A stretch of DNA of 64,000 bases from [Pseudopropionibacterium] massiliense (GCF_900607225.1 NZ_LR027842.1:3312530-3376529), one strand, 5' to 3'; numbered from the stretch's first letter, positions 35,966 to 45,463 are shown. The notes: generated from the letters alone by a model not told the origin. A program made the numbers and translations.

Positions 35966-36678
35966 ACACTCTGCAGATCGACTTCGCCGGCGAGGTGTAC
36001 CAGGTGGAGCCGGGGCAGGAGTTCGTCATCGGGCGCACCGGTGATCTGGCCATCGAGGACAACCCGTACCTGCACCGCCAGTTCCTGTCCATCCGCCACG
36101 ACGGACAGTTGTGGTGGGTGCACAACGTGGGCAGCCGTATCCCGGCCCGTCTGTCGGACATCAACTGCTTCACCACCAGCACGCTTCCACCCGGTGCAGG
36201 CCTGCCGCTGGTGTTCGAGTCGATGCTGCTGACCTTCAATGCCGGGCAGGTCGGCTACGAGATCGAGGTGTCGCTGACCTCCTCGGTGTTCCAGATGGTG
36301 GTGCTGCCGGAGGAGAACCTGGGGGACACCACCATGGGGGAAACCCGCTTCACCCATTCGCAGCTGCTGGCGATCCTGGCTCTCGCGGAGCCCGTACTGA
36401 GCCGGGCCGGGGTGGGAAGCTGGCAGATCCCGTCGGCCGGTGAGGCGGCGGCGCGCCTGGGGTGGACCCAGACCCGCTTCAACCGGAAACTCGACAACGT
36501 GTGCGACAAGCTCGACAAGGCCGGGGTGAAGGGGCTGCACGGCGGGGTGGGTTCCTTGGCCAGCAGTCGTCGCGCCAACCTCGTGGACTGGGCGGTGTCA
36601 TCCCGCCTCGTGACCGCCGAACACCTGCCCGTACTGGACATCGAGGCAGCGCAGAACCGCAAGATGATGGAGGACTGA
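35962..36678 (+). CDS. FHA-like N-terminus with C-terminal helical/HTH domain
   Basis: A 238-residue protein. The first 90 residues resemble an FHA fold (FVIGRTGDLAI, then HRQFLSIRHDGQLWWVHNVGSR). The second half is helical; the stretch IPSAGEAAARLGWTQTRFNRK (about 160-180) looks like a helix-turn-helix. A phospho-controlled DNA- or protein-binding factor is possible. It overlaps the kinase gene (ATGA) and the EccC gene (1 nt). Confidence 0.65.
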   Translation: MNTLQIDFAGEVYQVEPGQEFVIGRTGDLAIEDNPYLHRQFLSIRHDGQLWWVHNVGSRIPARLSDINCFTTSTLPPGAGLPLVFESMLLTFNAGQVGYEIEVSLTSSVFQMVVLPEENLGDTTMGETRFTHSQLLAILALAEPVLSRAGVGSWQIPSAGEAAARLGWTQTRFNRKLDNVCDKLDKAGVKGLHGGVGSLASSRRANLVDWAVSSRLVTAEHLPVLDIEAAQNRKMMED

Positions 36679-39600
36679 TGCAGCTCCGGGTCACTCTCAG
36701 CCGGGGGGATTCCTTCCACAACGTGCTCATCACCGCCGACGCCACCGCGACCGCGACCGATGTGGCCACCGCCATTCTCAGCGAGGGATTGTCCGAGCCC
36801 CTCGAAACCTCGGGGCCGCGCCCGACCCTGCAGGTCCAGGACCCCCTGGGGCACGTCGCGGTGCTGTCCCCCGATGCCGCGGTGGCCGAGTCCGGGGTGC
36901 ATTCCGGAAGCATGATCCGGGTGGTCCCCGAACCCGAGAACCACGCGGGTAGCGAAACGGTCGGCGCAGTGCTGCGGGTGTTGAGCGGCCCGGACACGGG
37001 GCTCGAGGTGCCGCTGCGCATCGGGGCCTCGAGGATTGGGCGTTCCCCCAGCGCCGATGTCCGGCTGAGCGACCCGAAGGTTTCGAAACTACACGCCCGG
37101 GTTCTGGTGGGCACCACCGTCGACATCATCGACGACAACTCCGCCAACGGGGTGCTGGTCGGCAACCAACGGATCAACCGGGCCACGCTGGGGGCCGGTG
37201 ACATCGCGGTGCTCGGCGAGACCCAGCTGCGCATCGACGCCATGGCGGGTGCGCGCGGCGGTGCCAGCGTCGAGGTGGCCTACATGCGTCCCCCTCGGGT
37301 GCTGGCCCGGCCCGTGGCCACGGAACTGGAACTACCGGACGTTCCCGAACCGCCCGCCCGCACACGATTCCCGTTGCTGGCGCTCGTCGCCCCGCTCGTG
37401 ATGGGGGTGTCGATGTACTTCTTCACGAGATCCCCCATGACCCTGTTGTTCGTCGCCATGAGCCCCATCCTGATGATGGGCACCTACTTCGCCACCCGGG
37501 TCGAGAACAAGCGCAAACAGAAAACGGACCTGGCCAATTTCCATGAGGGCATGAAACTGGCGGAACATGACATGGCCGAGGCCCAGGAGCTGGAGCTCCG
37601 GCAGCTGCGCCGGCTGTATCCCTCCACCGCGGAGTGCGTGGATGCGGCGATGAACCGGAACGGGGCGCTGTGGTGCAGGCAGCCCGAGCATCCCGAGTTC
37701 CTGCAGGTGCGGTTGGGTATCGGTTCGGTCCGGGCCCTGCACCAGTTCAAGGCCTCGCAGCGTCGCGGACTCGTGGCGTTGCAGCGCCAACAGACCCAAC
37801 TTCGCGAGAAGTACCGGTTGATCCACGAGGCGCCGATCGTCGCCGACCTGAGGTCGGTGGGTGGTCTGGGGATCGCAGGCAGCAGCGCGAACCTGATCGA
37901 GATCGCGCGCGGCCTGATCTTCCAGGTGGCTGCGCTGCACTCCCCCGCCGAGGTGGTGTTGACGTGCCTCACCTCGACCGACAACAAACCGCACTGGAGC
38001 TGGCTCGAATGGTTGCCGCACACCTCGTCGTCGCACCGGCCGATCGAAGGGCCGTGCCTGGCAGGCGACGGGCCGAGCGGCAGGGCTTTGCTGGACCAGC
38101 TCGAGGACCTCATCGACCTGCGCGCCGACGGTGACGAACCAGCGCTGCGGGGCCCGCTGAAATCCGGTGAGAGCACCCCCGCCCCGGTGGTGCCCGCCGT
38201 GATCGTGCTGGTGCACGAGGCCGCCGTCGACCTCGCCCGGGTCGCGCACTTGGCCGAGCGCGGTCCCGACGTCGGGGTGTACGTGGTGTGGGTGGCCGGT
38301 GGCCGTCACCAGTTCCCGGCCGCTTGCCGGACCTTCGTGGAGTTGCAGCCCAACGGGGAGGCGCTCATCGGCATGGTGCGTTCCGAGCGGGTGTTCGCGT
38401 CCGTCTCGACCGAGGCCGTCGACCTGGAGACGGCCCATGCACTGGCCAGGACCATGTCGCCGCTGGTGGACGCCTCCTCGCCGGTCGAGGACGAGTCCGA
38501 CCTGCCACGCATGGTGTCCGTGGTCGGCCTGTTGGGGTCGTCGGTGGACGATCCCGAGCAGGTGCTGTCGCGGTGGCGGGACAACGGCTCCTACGTGAAC
38601 CGGTCGGCCCCTGCCGTGCCCCGGGAACGCGCCGGGGATCTGCGTGCCATCGTCGGGCACGCCGGTCTGGAACCGTTCACCATCGACCTGCGCACCCAGG
38701 GGCCGCACGCCTTGGTGGGTGGCACCACGGGAGCCGGCAAGTCCGAGTTCCTCCAGGCCTGGGTGCTGGGTATGGCCCACGCCCACAGCCCGGACCGGGT
38801 GACCTTCCTGTTCGTCGACTACAAGGGCGGCGCGGCCTTCGCCAAGTGCGTGGAGCTGCCGCACTGCGTCGGGATCGTGACCGACCTGTCGTCCTATCTG
38901 GTGCGGCGTGCGCTGCGGAGCCTGAGGGCGGAGATCCGCTACCGCGAGCACCTGTTCAACGCCAAGGGCGTCAAGGACCTCATCGAGTTCGAGAAACGCG
39001 GTGACCCGGAGTGCCCGCCGAGCCTGATCATCATCGTCGACGAGTTCGCGGCCCTGGTCGGTGAGGTGCCGGAGTTCATCGACGGCGTGGTGGACGTGGC
39101 ACAGCGTGGTCGTTCGCTCGGACTGCACCTGGTATTGGCGACGCAGCGTCCAGCCGGTGTGATCAAGGACAATCTGCGGGCGAACACGAACCTCCGCGTG
39201 GCGCTGCGCATGAACGACGAACACGACTCCACCGACGTGCTGGGCAGCCCCGTCGCGGCCTCCATCGACCCCGCGAACCCGGGCAGGGGGGTCGCGAAGA
39301 TGGGGCCGGGACGGCTGATCCCATTCCAGTCGGCGTTCCCGGGTGCCCGTACCCCGGCGGAGCCCCCCGCTCCTCCCATCGACGTCGACGAGCTGGACTT
39401 CGGGACGGTGACGCGGTGGAAGATTCCCCGCGCCTCGACCTCCGGCGACCAGGTGGAGAAGGACATCGAGCGGGTGGTGCGCACGGTGTCACAGGCCTCG
39501 ACGCTGGGACGAATCCCGACCCCCCGCAGACCCTGGCTGGACACGCTCAGCGAGTCCTACGATCTTCTGACGCTGAAACAGCAGCGCGATTCCACCCTCA

Positions 39601-41075
39601 TGCTGGGTGTCGTGGACGACCCGGACAACCAGAGCCAGTACCCGGACGCCTTCCACCCGGACGAGACCGGGAACATCGTCTACTACGGGGCCAGCGGGTC
39701 GGGCAAGACCACGGCTCTGCGGTCGCTGGCGATCGCGGCCTCCATCACACCGCGCTCCGGTCCCGTTCACATCTATGGCCTGGATTTCGCGGGTGGTGGT
39801 CTCAACATGCTCGAGACGCTGCCGAACGTGGGCGCCATCATCTCGGGCGACGACGACGAACGGGTGGCTCGGCTGATGGAGATGCTGACCAAGAAACTGG
39901 ACGAGCGGGCAACGGCTTTCAACGCAGTGGCGGCCGACGTCCTCAGCAAGTACCGGCAGCAGCCGGGCAAACAGGATGAGCCGCGTATCCTGATCCTGCT
40001 CGACGGTTTCCAGAGCTTCCGCACCGAGTACGACTCGGGGTTGCAGCGGGCGAAGACCTACTCCCAGTTCCACAGGTTGCTGACGGAGGGGCGCGGCGTC
40101 GGGATCCACGTGGCGGTCACCGCGGATCGTGGGGCCGCGATTCCTTCGGCCATGCAGGGTTCCTTCCAGGAACGGATCGTGTTGCGGATGAGTGACACGG
40201 ATCAGTACCTGACCCTCAGCGTGCCGAAGGACGTGCTGAACAATGCCAGTCCCCCGGGACGCTGCATGAACAGCCGCAACGGCAACGAGATGCAGCTGGC
40301 GGTGCTCGGCAGCGACCCGTCGCCGCCGGCCCAGGCCCGGGAGATCGAGCTGCTGGCCCAGAGCATCGCGCAGTTCCAGCGCACCCGTCCCGAGCCGGTG
40401 AAGCGGCTGCCTGCGCAGGTGTCGGCCGCCGAGCTCCCGGTCACGGTGGGTGGTCTCCCGACGCTGGGTCTGGAGGATCAGAGTCTCGGACCGATCGGTT
40501 TCGAACCGCAGGGGGTGTACCTGCTGGCCGGGCCGCCGAAGTCCGGGGTGTCCTCGCTGGTACGGTGGCTCGCGCAGTCGATGGCGAACGCCCACCCGCA
40601 GGTGCCGAGGATTCTGTTGACGGCCCGGCCCTCACCGCTCGCCAAGCTGCCGCTGTGGACGGCGGCGATCACGGGACCCGACCGGGTGCAGGACTACATC
40701 AACAACCAGTTGAAGCCCTACCTCACCACCGAGGCCGAGCCGGGAAGGCCGCGGGTCGCGGTGTTCGTGGAGCAGTTCTCGGAGCTGGCCGGTTCCCTCG
40801 CGGACGCGACGTTGGCGGAGGCGCTGAAACTGGCGCGCCGCAACGGGCACCTGATGGCGGGGGCCGGGGAGACCGCCTCGTTCTCGGGTTTCAACTCCAG
40901 CATCCCGGAGCTCAAGGGAGCCCGCCAGGGTATGTTGCTGCAACCCGAAACCACGGACGGCGACATCCTGAAAGCCGCCCTGCCCCGATCCCGGGCCGCT
41001 GATTTCCCGCCGGGCCGCGGTTTCTGGGTGAGCGCCGGCAACGTCGTCAAGGTCCAGGTGCCGGCCTTCGACTAG
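36678..41075 (+). CDS. eccC: EccC/EssC-type type VII secretion ATPase with Ub-like and FHA domains
   Basis: A 1465-residue FtsK/SpoIIIE-family motor. N-terminal residues 1-80 look ubiquitin-like and an FHA domain lies at about 96-186 (ASRIGRSPSADVRLSD, then SKLHARV and DDNSANGVLV). Two membrane segments span about 230-274. Three ATPase modules follow. Module 1 has GGTTGAGKSE (about 681) and Walker B IIIVDEFA. Module 2 has GASGSGKTT (about 1004) and LILLDGF. Module 3 has a degenerate loop GPPKSGVSS (about 1282) without GKS/T. This is the core ATPase that engages WXG100-type substrates. An FHA domain ahead of the membrane segments recalls the Firmicutes EssC layout more than mycobacterial EccC. 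It starts with TGATG coupling. Confidence 0.9.
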   Translation: MQLRVTLSRGDSFHNVLITADATATATDVATAILSEGLSEPLETSGPRPTLQVQDPLGHVAVLSPDAAVAESGVHSGSMIRVVPEPENHAGSETVGAVLRVLSGPDTGLEVPLRIGASRIGRSPSADVRLSDPKVSKLHARVLVGTTVDIIDDNSANGVLVGNQRINRATLGAGDIAVLGETQLRIDAMAGARGGASVEVAYMRPPRVLARPVATELELPDVPEPPARTRFPLLALVAPLVMGVSMYFFTRSPMTLLFVAMSPILMMGTYFATRVENKRKQKTDLANFHEGMKLAEHDMAEAQELELRQLRRLYPSTAECVDAAMNRNGALWCRQPEHPEFLQVRLGIGSVRALHQFKASQRRGLVALQRQQTQLREKYRLIHEAPIVADLRSVGGLGIAGSSANLIEIARGLIFQVAALHSPAEVVLTCLTSTDNKPHWSWLEWLPHTSSSHRPIEGPCLAGDGPSGRALLDQLEDLIDLRADGDEPALRGPLKSGESTPAPVVPAVIVLVHEAAVDLARVAHLAERGPDVGVYVVWVAGGRHQFPAACRTFVELQPNGEALIGMVRSERVFASVSTEAVDLETAHALARTMSPLVDASSPVEDESDLPRMVSVVGLLGSSVDDPEQVLSRWRDNGSYVNRSAPAVPRERAGDLRAIVGHAGLEPFTIDLRTQGPHALVGGTTGAGKSEFLQAWVLGMAHAHSPDRVTFLFVDYKGGAAFAKCVELPHCVGIVTDLSSYLVRRALRSLRAEIRYREHLFNAKGVKDLIEFEKRGDPECPPSLIIIVDEFAALVGEVPEFIDGVVDVAQRGRSLGLHLVLATQRPAGVIKDNLRANTNLRVALRMNDEHDSTDVLGSPVAASIDPANPGRGVAKMGPGRLIPFQSAFPGARTPAEPPAPPIDVDELDFGTVTRWKIPRASTSGDQVEKDIERVVRTVSQASTLGRIPTPRRPWLDTLSESYDLLTLKQQRDSTLMLGVVDDPDNQSQYPDAFHPDETGNIVYYGASGSGKTTALRSLAIAASITPRSGPVHIYGLDFAGGGLNMLETLPNVGAIISGDDDERVARLMEMLTKKLDERATAFNAVAADVLSKYRQQPGKQDEPRILILLDGFQSFRTEYDSGLQRAKTYSQFHRLLTEGRGVGIHVAVTADRGAAIPSAMQGSFQERIVLRMSDTDQYLTLSVPKDVLNNASPPGRCMNSRNGNEMQLAVLGSDPSPPAQAREIELLAQSIAQFQRTRPEPVKRLPAQVSAAELPVTVGGLPTLGLEDQSLGPIGFEPQGVYLLAGPPKSGVSSLVRWLAQSMANAHPQVPRILLTARPSPLAKLPLWTAAITGPDRVQDYINNQLKPYLTTEAEPGRPRVAVFVEQFSELAGSLADATLAEALKLARRNGHLMAGAGETASFSGFNSSIPELKGARQGMLLQPETTDGDILKAALPRSRAADFPPGRGFWVSAGNVVKVQVPAFD

Positions 41076-41120
41076 CCCGGCTCGGCTGGTCGTCACGATG
41101 GTGAGTTGAACCCATTGCTG

Positions 41121-41138
41121 GCCCGAAAGTTTTCGGGC
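41121..41138. other. short palindromic hairpin before the glycine-rich substrate gene
   Basis: GCCCGAAA (41121-41128) and TTTCGGGC (41131-41138) are perfect arms in the 88-nt gap after eccC. It could attenuate read-through or be an operator for a new transcript starting here. An AAAGGGGAG ribosome site follows before ATG 41164. Confidence 0.45.
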
Positions 41139-41163
41139 ACCCTAGAAGTCGAAAGGGGAGTAG

Positions 41164-42939
41164 ATGTCGGATCGGCTAGTTATCAAGAATCAGCTGGTTA
41201 AGGAGGCTGGTCAGGGCGCGAAGGATGCCAAGAACTACTTGGACAACTCGGAGAATTTCGCGGGAAAGCTGGCGACAGCCGTAGGACCTGCTGGTCCATT
41301 GGCGAAAGAGGTCGAGGATCAGGAGAGCGAGTGGGGAATCCGCCGCAAGAAGATGTCCGAGGGCCTCGGCAAGCTCTCCCAGCTGGTGGAGGACTGCGAC
41401 AAGGAATTCGAACGGCTCGACAAGAAGGCGGCTGAGGGCTTCAAGGAAGGAGCCGACAAGGCGCAGGGCCAGGAGAACAACTCCGGCAACCAAGGCGGTG
41501 GAAGCGGCGGCTCCGGGGGCGGTCAGGCGGACGGCGGTGGAAGTGGCGGCTCCGGCTCCGGCGGTGGTGGCGGCGGTCAGGTGGACGGCTTCACCGGCGG
41601 TGGCGGCGGCGGTGGTGGCTCCACCGGCGGCGGCGGTGGCGGCGGCGTGGACGTTCCCCCGATCGGCGGCTCCGGCGGTGGTGGCGGCTTCACCGGTGGC
41701 GGTGGTGGTGGCTCCACCGGCGGTGGCGGCGGCGTGGACATTCCCCCGATCGGCGGCGATTCCGGCGGTGGCGGCGGCTTCACCGGCGGTGGCGGCGGCG
41801 TGGACATTCCCCCGCTGGGCGGCGACACCGCTGATGGTTCGGGTTCCCCGCTGGCCCCGGGTACCGAGGGTTCCGGAGATGCCTCCTCGCCGGCCGACGC
41901 CAACCCCGAGATTCCCCCGCTGGAAGGGGCCGATTCGGGAACCGGAGCGTCCGACGGCGCACTGGGCCTGCTATCGCCGGGTGCTGCGGGGTCCATCGGC
42001 ACCGATCCTGAACGAAACCGCCAGCTGGGTCAGCTGATCAACGACTTCGCCCAGCGCTGGGCCGACCTCACCGGGCAGCCGGTGGGTACGGTGCTCAGCG
42101 TCATGGGTGGTCTGCTCGGCGCAGGCGCCCTGGCGTCCCTCGGCGTGGCCGCCGGCGGCGCCAAGGGAACCGGACCGATGCTCGGACAGCCCGGGAGCTC
42201 CGGCGGAATCGGTCCCGGGACCTCCCCGGATGATCGAGGAAACACCGGGGACTTCCCCGAGCTGGGACCCGATGGTTCACCCCGGGACCCGGGCGTCTCC
42301 GGCACCGACAACGTTCCCGCTTTTCCGTCGCTGGACACCGAATCCCCGACACCGGCCCAGGACGGGCTCCCCCAGGGCGGCGACCCCGCGTCGCCACCGG
42401 GCAGCGACCCGGGCACCTCGCCCGAGATCCCCGACCTCGAGGCCGATCAGTCACTCGGCAGTCTGGAGGATCCGAGCAGCGGCTCCTCCGGGTCGACGGG
42501 TAGCGGCGTGCCCGATCTGCCACCGCTCACCGGCAGCGACGACATCGGCGGTGGGATGTCTTCCCCGGACCCTCTCCCCGATCTGGGTTCCGGCGACCCG
42601 GGCACTGCGACCAGCAGCAGCACGGGCACGCCGCCCGAACTGCCCAGCCTGACCCCCACCGAGTCGGCGGCAACCACGTCTTCCGCGACGCCCGGCACGC
42701 TGCCCAGCCTCGACAGCAAACCCGAGAACCGCAGCGCCATGATGGGTGCGCCGATGATGATGGGCGGCATGGGCAGCATGGGGTCGGGCAGCTCGGGAAG
42801 TACCTCGTCCTCCGATGTCTCGGTAGCGGCACAGGAGGCGGCAGGATTCGACCACCGCACGGAACGGCAGGAGGCGGCCAACGTCCTGCTTGATGATGAT
42901 CAATTCCGAGGGGAGGGCTCAGATGGGTCTGGGCTGTGA
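41164..42939 (+). CDS. glycine-rich candidate type VII substrate with WXG-like N-terminus
   Basis: A 591-residue protein. The first 100 residues form an alpha-helical hairpin of the WXG100/ESX kind, with a central EWGIRRKK turn. A low-complexity region (about 105-220) of Gly, Ser and Thr carries GGVDxPPxGG units four times. Residues 270-340 contain a hydrophobic helix (LSVMGGLLGAGALASLGVAAGG), and the rest is Pro/Ser/Gly/Asp-rich with a recurring x(I/L/F)P-x-L motif. The C-terminus has many Met and Ser and ends acidic. It lies directly downstream of eccC. Export is inferred from context; no signal peptide is visible. Confidence 0.7.
   Translation: MSDRLVIKNQLVKEAGQGAKDAKNYLDNSENFAGKLATAVGPAGPLAKEVEDQESEWGIRRKKMSEGLGKLSQLVEDCDKEFERLDKKAAEGFKEGADKAQGQENNSGNQGGGSGGSGGGQADGGGSGGSGSGGGGGGQVDGFTGGGGGGGGSTGGGGGGGVDVPPIGGSGGGGGFTGGGGGGSTGGGGGVDIPPIGGDSGGGGGFTGGGGGVDIPPLGGDTADGSGSPLAPGTEGSGDASSPADANPEIPPLEGADSGTGASDGALGLLSPGAAGSIGTDPERNRQLGQLINDFAQRWADLTGQPVGTVLSVMGGLLGAGALASLGVAAGGAKGTGPMLGQPGSSGGIGPGTSPDDRGNTGDFPELGPDGSPRDPGVSGTDNVPAFPSLDTESPTPAQDGLPQGGDPASPPGSDPGTSPEIPDLEADQSLGSLEDPSSGSSGSTGSGVPDLPPLTGSDDIGGGMSSPDPLPDLGSGDPGTATSSSTGTPPELPSLTPTESAATTSSATPGTLPSLDSKPENRSAMMGAPMMMGGMGSMGSGSSGSTSSSDVSVAAQEAAGFDHRTERQEAANVLLDDDQFRGEGSDGSGL
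41500..41815 (+). repeat. Gly/Ser-rich coding repeat
   Basis: Tandem GGC/GGT-rich units encode repeated Gly runs separated by VDVPPIGG, VDIPPIGG and VDIPPLGG. Such DNA is prone to slippage, so repeat number may differ between strains. Confidence 0.7.
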
Positions 42940-44149
42940 CGTTTCATTCGCCGGTGTCGGCAACAACCTGGATGGTGAACCCGCTGAGATCCAGGATGGC
43001 GCCAAGCGCATGACGACCGCCGGCAACCAGCTGATCGACGCGAGTCACGCCGTCGACAAGCTGGTCAACAGCAGTGACGAGATCACCTCGGATGCCTTCA
43101 AGGCAATCGGCGAGAAGGGTCTCGTCGCCACCAAGCAGTTGCGGGCCGCGGGCATGCGGTATCAGGGAATGGCTCGCGCGCTGCAGGAGTTCGCAGGGAT
43201 TCTGGACGAGGAGCAACGCAAGGCACGGGCAGCCGCGCAACGCGCCCAGGGGGCGAAACAACGCAAGGAAGCCGCCAGGCAGAACTACGAGAATGCACGC
43301 CAAGCGGCCCGGACCTTCGACAAGAACGCCCAGAAAACCGCCGTGGACAACGCAAGCAAGGCGGCGGATCAGTACAAGGCGGCGGATGGTGACTACCAGA
43401 AAGAGGTCAAGATCATCCAGGACGCCGCCCGCCGGGTCCAGGAGGCCAACAAGGACGCGTGCTCGAAACTCGTCACGGCCAGCGACAACGCCGGGCTGGA
43501 TGATTCCTTCTTCGACAAGTTGAAGGACTTCGTCTCGAAGGTCATCAACATAGTCGTCGAGATCGGCAAGTGGATCTGGGAGCACATCGACGAGATCTGT
43601 ATGGTGCTGGACATCGTCTGCTTCGTATTGGCCTTCGTGCCGGGACTGAACCTGGCAGCCGGCGTCGTCAAGGCATTGACGACACTGGCGCGGGTCGCCA
43701 ACACAGTGTCCAAGGCGGCCAAGTTCGTCCAGACGGTGAAGACCTACGTCACCGCCGGCAAGAGCGTCGTGTCGGCCATCCAGAATCCGACCGGGGAGAA
43801 CATCTCAGCAGCCATCACCGCGGTGGGCGGCACCGCCCTGGGCAAATACGTGAGCACAAAGGTCAACGCGAAGATCGACGCGAAGATCGAGAGCGTCGCG
43901 AGTAAAGTGGGAGGCAAGGCAGGGGCCTATACGGATCAGCTCCTGAAGGGAAAGAAAGTTTTCCCCAAAGCGATGAAGGCTCTCTCCGAGAAGCTGCCCA
44001 CCATTGCCAAGAAAGCCCCTGAATATGTCGGCAAGACGGTGTACAACAAAACGAAAGAAGCGCTCGGAGAAGTCAAGAACAAGGCGTTCGAGTGGGGCAA
44101 GTCCACGATCGTGGGTCTGTTCAAGTCGAAGAAACCGCAGCACGCCTGA
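42923..44149 (+). CDS. candidate WXG/LXG-type secreted effector
   Basis: A 408-residue protein. Residues 1-195 are a long helical, Lys/Ala/Gln-rich domain resembling the N-terminal export domains of type VII polymorphic proteins. A hydrophobic region (about 215-255, CMVLDIVCFVLAFVPGLNLAAGV) follows, then a Lys-rich basic domain of about 140 residues ending in GLFKSKK. The hydrophobic spacer followed by a small basic C-terminal domain is typical of toxin-type effectors, but I recognise no catalytic motif. The start is ATG 42923 behind GGGGAGGG (overlapping the preceding gene by 17 nt); the frame opens further to 42890. Two small genes follow that could encode a chaperone or immunity protein. 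Confidence 0.65.
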   Translation: MGLGCDVSFAGVGNNLDGEPAEIQDGAKRMTTAGNQLIDASHAVDKLVNSSDEITSDAFKAIGEKGLVATKQLRAAGMRYQGMARALQEFAGILDEEQRKARAAAQRAQGAKQRKEAARQNYENARQAARTFDKNAQKTAVDNASKAADQYKAADGDYQKEVKIIQDAARRVQEANKDACSKLVTASDNAGLDDSFFDKLKDFVSKVINIVVEIGKWIWEHIDEICMVLDIVCFVLAFVPGLNLAAGVVKALTTLARVANTVSKAAKFVQTVKTYVTAGKSVVSAIQNPTGENISAAITAVGGTALGKYVSTKVNAKIDAKIESVASKVGGKAGAYTDQLLKGKKVFPKAMKALSEKLPTIAKKAPEYVGKTVYNKTKEALGEVKNKAFEWGKSTIVGLFKSKKPQHA

Positions 44150-44179
44150 CCGGCTGGTCGTGAAAACTGAGGTGATCAC

Positions 44180-44887
44180 ATGGTGACATACAACTACCTG
44201 CTCCCGGATGACTGGGCCCAGGTGCGACTGGATCCGCTGGATCGTTCATCGGTCAAACAGTTGACCGACCGGATGTTCGCGGACATTGATGACGAGGTGA
44301 CGCGTGTCCGCGTCTCCGGCTGGGTCACCAGCCGGATGACGACCCAGCTCGAGGAGATCGCGAGCCGGGGAGCCTGGGCGGCCTACCTGCCTGCCGAGGA
44401 TCCCCGGCTCTCCCCGGTACGGCCCATGATCGTGACCCGCTCCTTCGACATGAAAGCGACGGACTCCGATCCCATGGAGGTACTCGTCGCGCTGGCCGCG
44501 GAATCGGACGGGGAGTTCTCGACGATCGAGCCCAGGAACATGATGGGTTTGAAGATCCGGATGCCGGAGGATCCGGGGAAGGCCCTGCTCGATTCGCTCG
44601 CCGAGGTTCCCGATGACATCCTCGAGTTGACCACCCGCGACGAGCTGCTGGCGGCGGCCGCCGAGACCACCCGGCTGTCGCGGCGTATCCAGTACATCAT
44701 CGGCGACCCCTCCGACCTGGACCGCTGGATGGCGATCGAGGCATCCGTCAGCTGCATGCTGGCCGAGGAGGCCTCCACGGCCCTCGACGGGGTGGAGGAG
44801 TTCTTCGACGCCTGGGTGACCGCCCTGAGCTGGGTTGACGAGGATGACGCGGAGGAGTCCACCGAGGAGGAGAAGCCCGATGAGTGA
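44180..44887 (+). CDS. hypothetical cytosolic protein of the type VII locus
   Basis: A 235-residue acidic protein with no signal peptide or membrane segment, beginning YNYLLPDDWAQVRLDPLD and ending in a run of Glu/Asp. I recognise no family. Lying between a candidate effector and the WXG100-like gene, it may be a substrate chaperone (analogous in position to EspG-type proteins) or an immunity protein. A GAGGTGATC ribosome site precedes ATG 44180, and it overlaps the next gene by 8 nt. Confidence 0.6.
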   Translation: MVTYNYLLPDDWAQVRLDPLDRSSVKQLTDRMFADIDDEVTRVRVSGWVTSRMTTQLEEIASRGAWAAYLPAEDPRLSPVRPMIVTRSFDMKATDSDPMEVLVALAAESDGEFSTIEPRNMMGLKIRMPEDPGKALLDSLAEVPDDILELTTRDELLAAAAETTRLSRRIQYIIGDPSDLDRWMAIEASVSCMLAEEASTALDGVEEFFDAWVTALSWVDEDDAEESTEEEKPDE

Positions 44888-45455
44888 ACCGACACCCGTG
44901 GTGGTGCCGCTGCCGCCCAACATGCCGCAGGAGCAGGCACCGGCGTGGCTGAACGATGTGCTCCCCGATCTCATGCGGACCGGTATCGTCACGGATCCCG
45001 AGGCCACGGCAGCCGCGCTCCTGGAGATGACGGCATTCGGCATCCCCGAGCCCGCGGTGGCGTGCTGCGCCCTGCTGCTTCCCGACACCACGCCGCTACT
45101 GGTCGCGGTGTTCGCCTCACCTGGCGCCGGCGAGGCAGCGACGCTGCCCAGCCTGCTCGTCGACGACACCCCGGGAGACAATGTCATCAAACGTGCCGAC
45201 GAGACGGTGGATGCGCTCGGCATCCGGGTTTTTCAGGCGTCACGGGTGGTGTCCTCGTTCGAGGACGGGGAGAACAGGTTGTTTCTCCGGGGCGCCTTGG
45301 CGGGCACCCGTCCGGTGAACGGCGTTGAACGGGACGTGTGTCTCTACTTCACCGGCACCGATATCGGTGACCTGCCCACCGCGTTCTGGCCGCTGACCTC
45401 GTTCCTCGTCGGCGACCTCCTGCCTCAGCTCATTCAGCTCGGCGAGAACGCCTGA
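44880..45455 (+). CDS. hypothetical cytosolic protein of the type VII locus
   Basis: A 191-residue protein with a Pro-rich N-terminus and a beta-rich fold (VACCALLLPDTTPLLVAVFA). It ends LVGDLLPQLIQLGENA. No signal peptide is present and no family is recognised. Coupled translation with the preceding gene suggests they act together. The start is ATG 44880, just before that gene's stop. Confidence 0.6.
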   Translation: MSEPTPVVVPLPPNMPQEQAPAWLNDVLPDLMRTGIVTDPEATAAALLEMTAFGIPEPAVACCALLLPDTTPLLVAVFASPGAGEAATLPSLLVDDTPGDNVIKRADETVDALGIRVFQASRVVSSFEDGENRLFLRGALAGTRPVNGVERDVCLYFTGTDIGDLPTAFWPLTSFLVGDLLPQLIQLGENA

Positions 45456-45463
45456 CACAAGAC

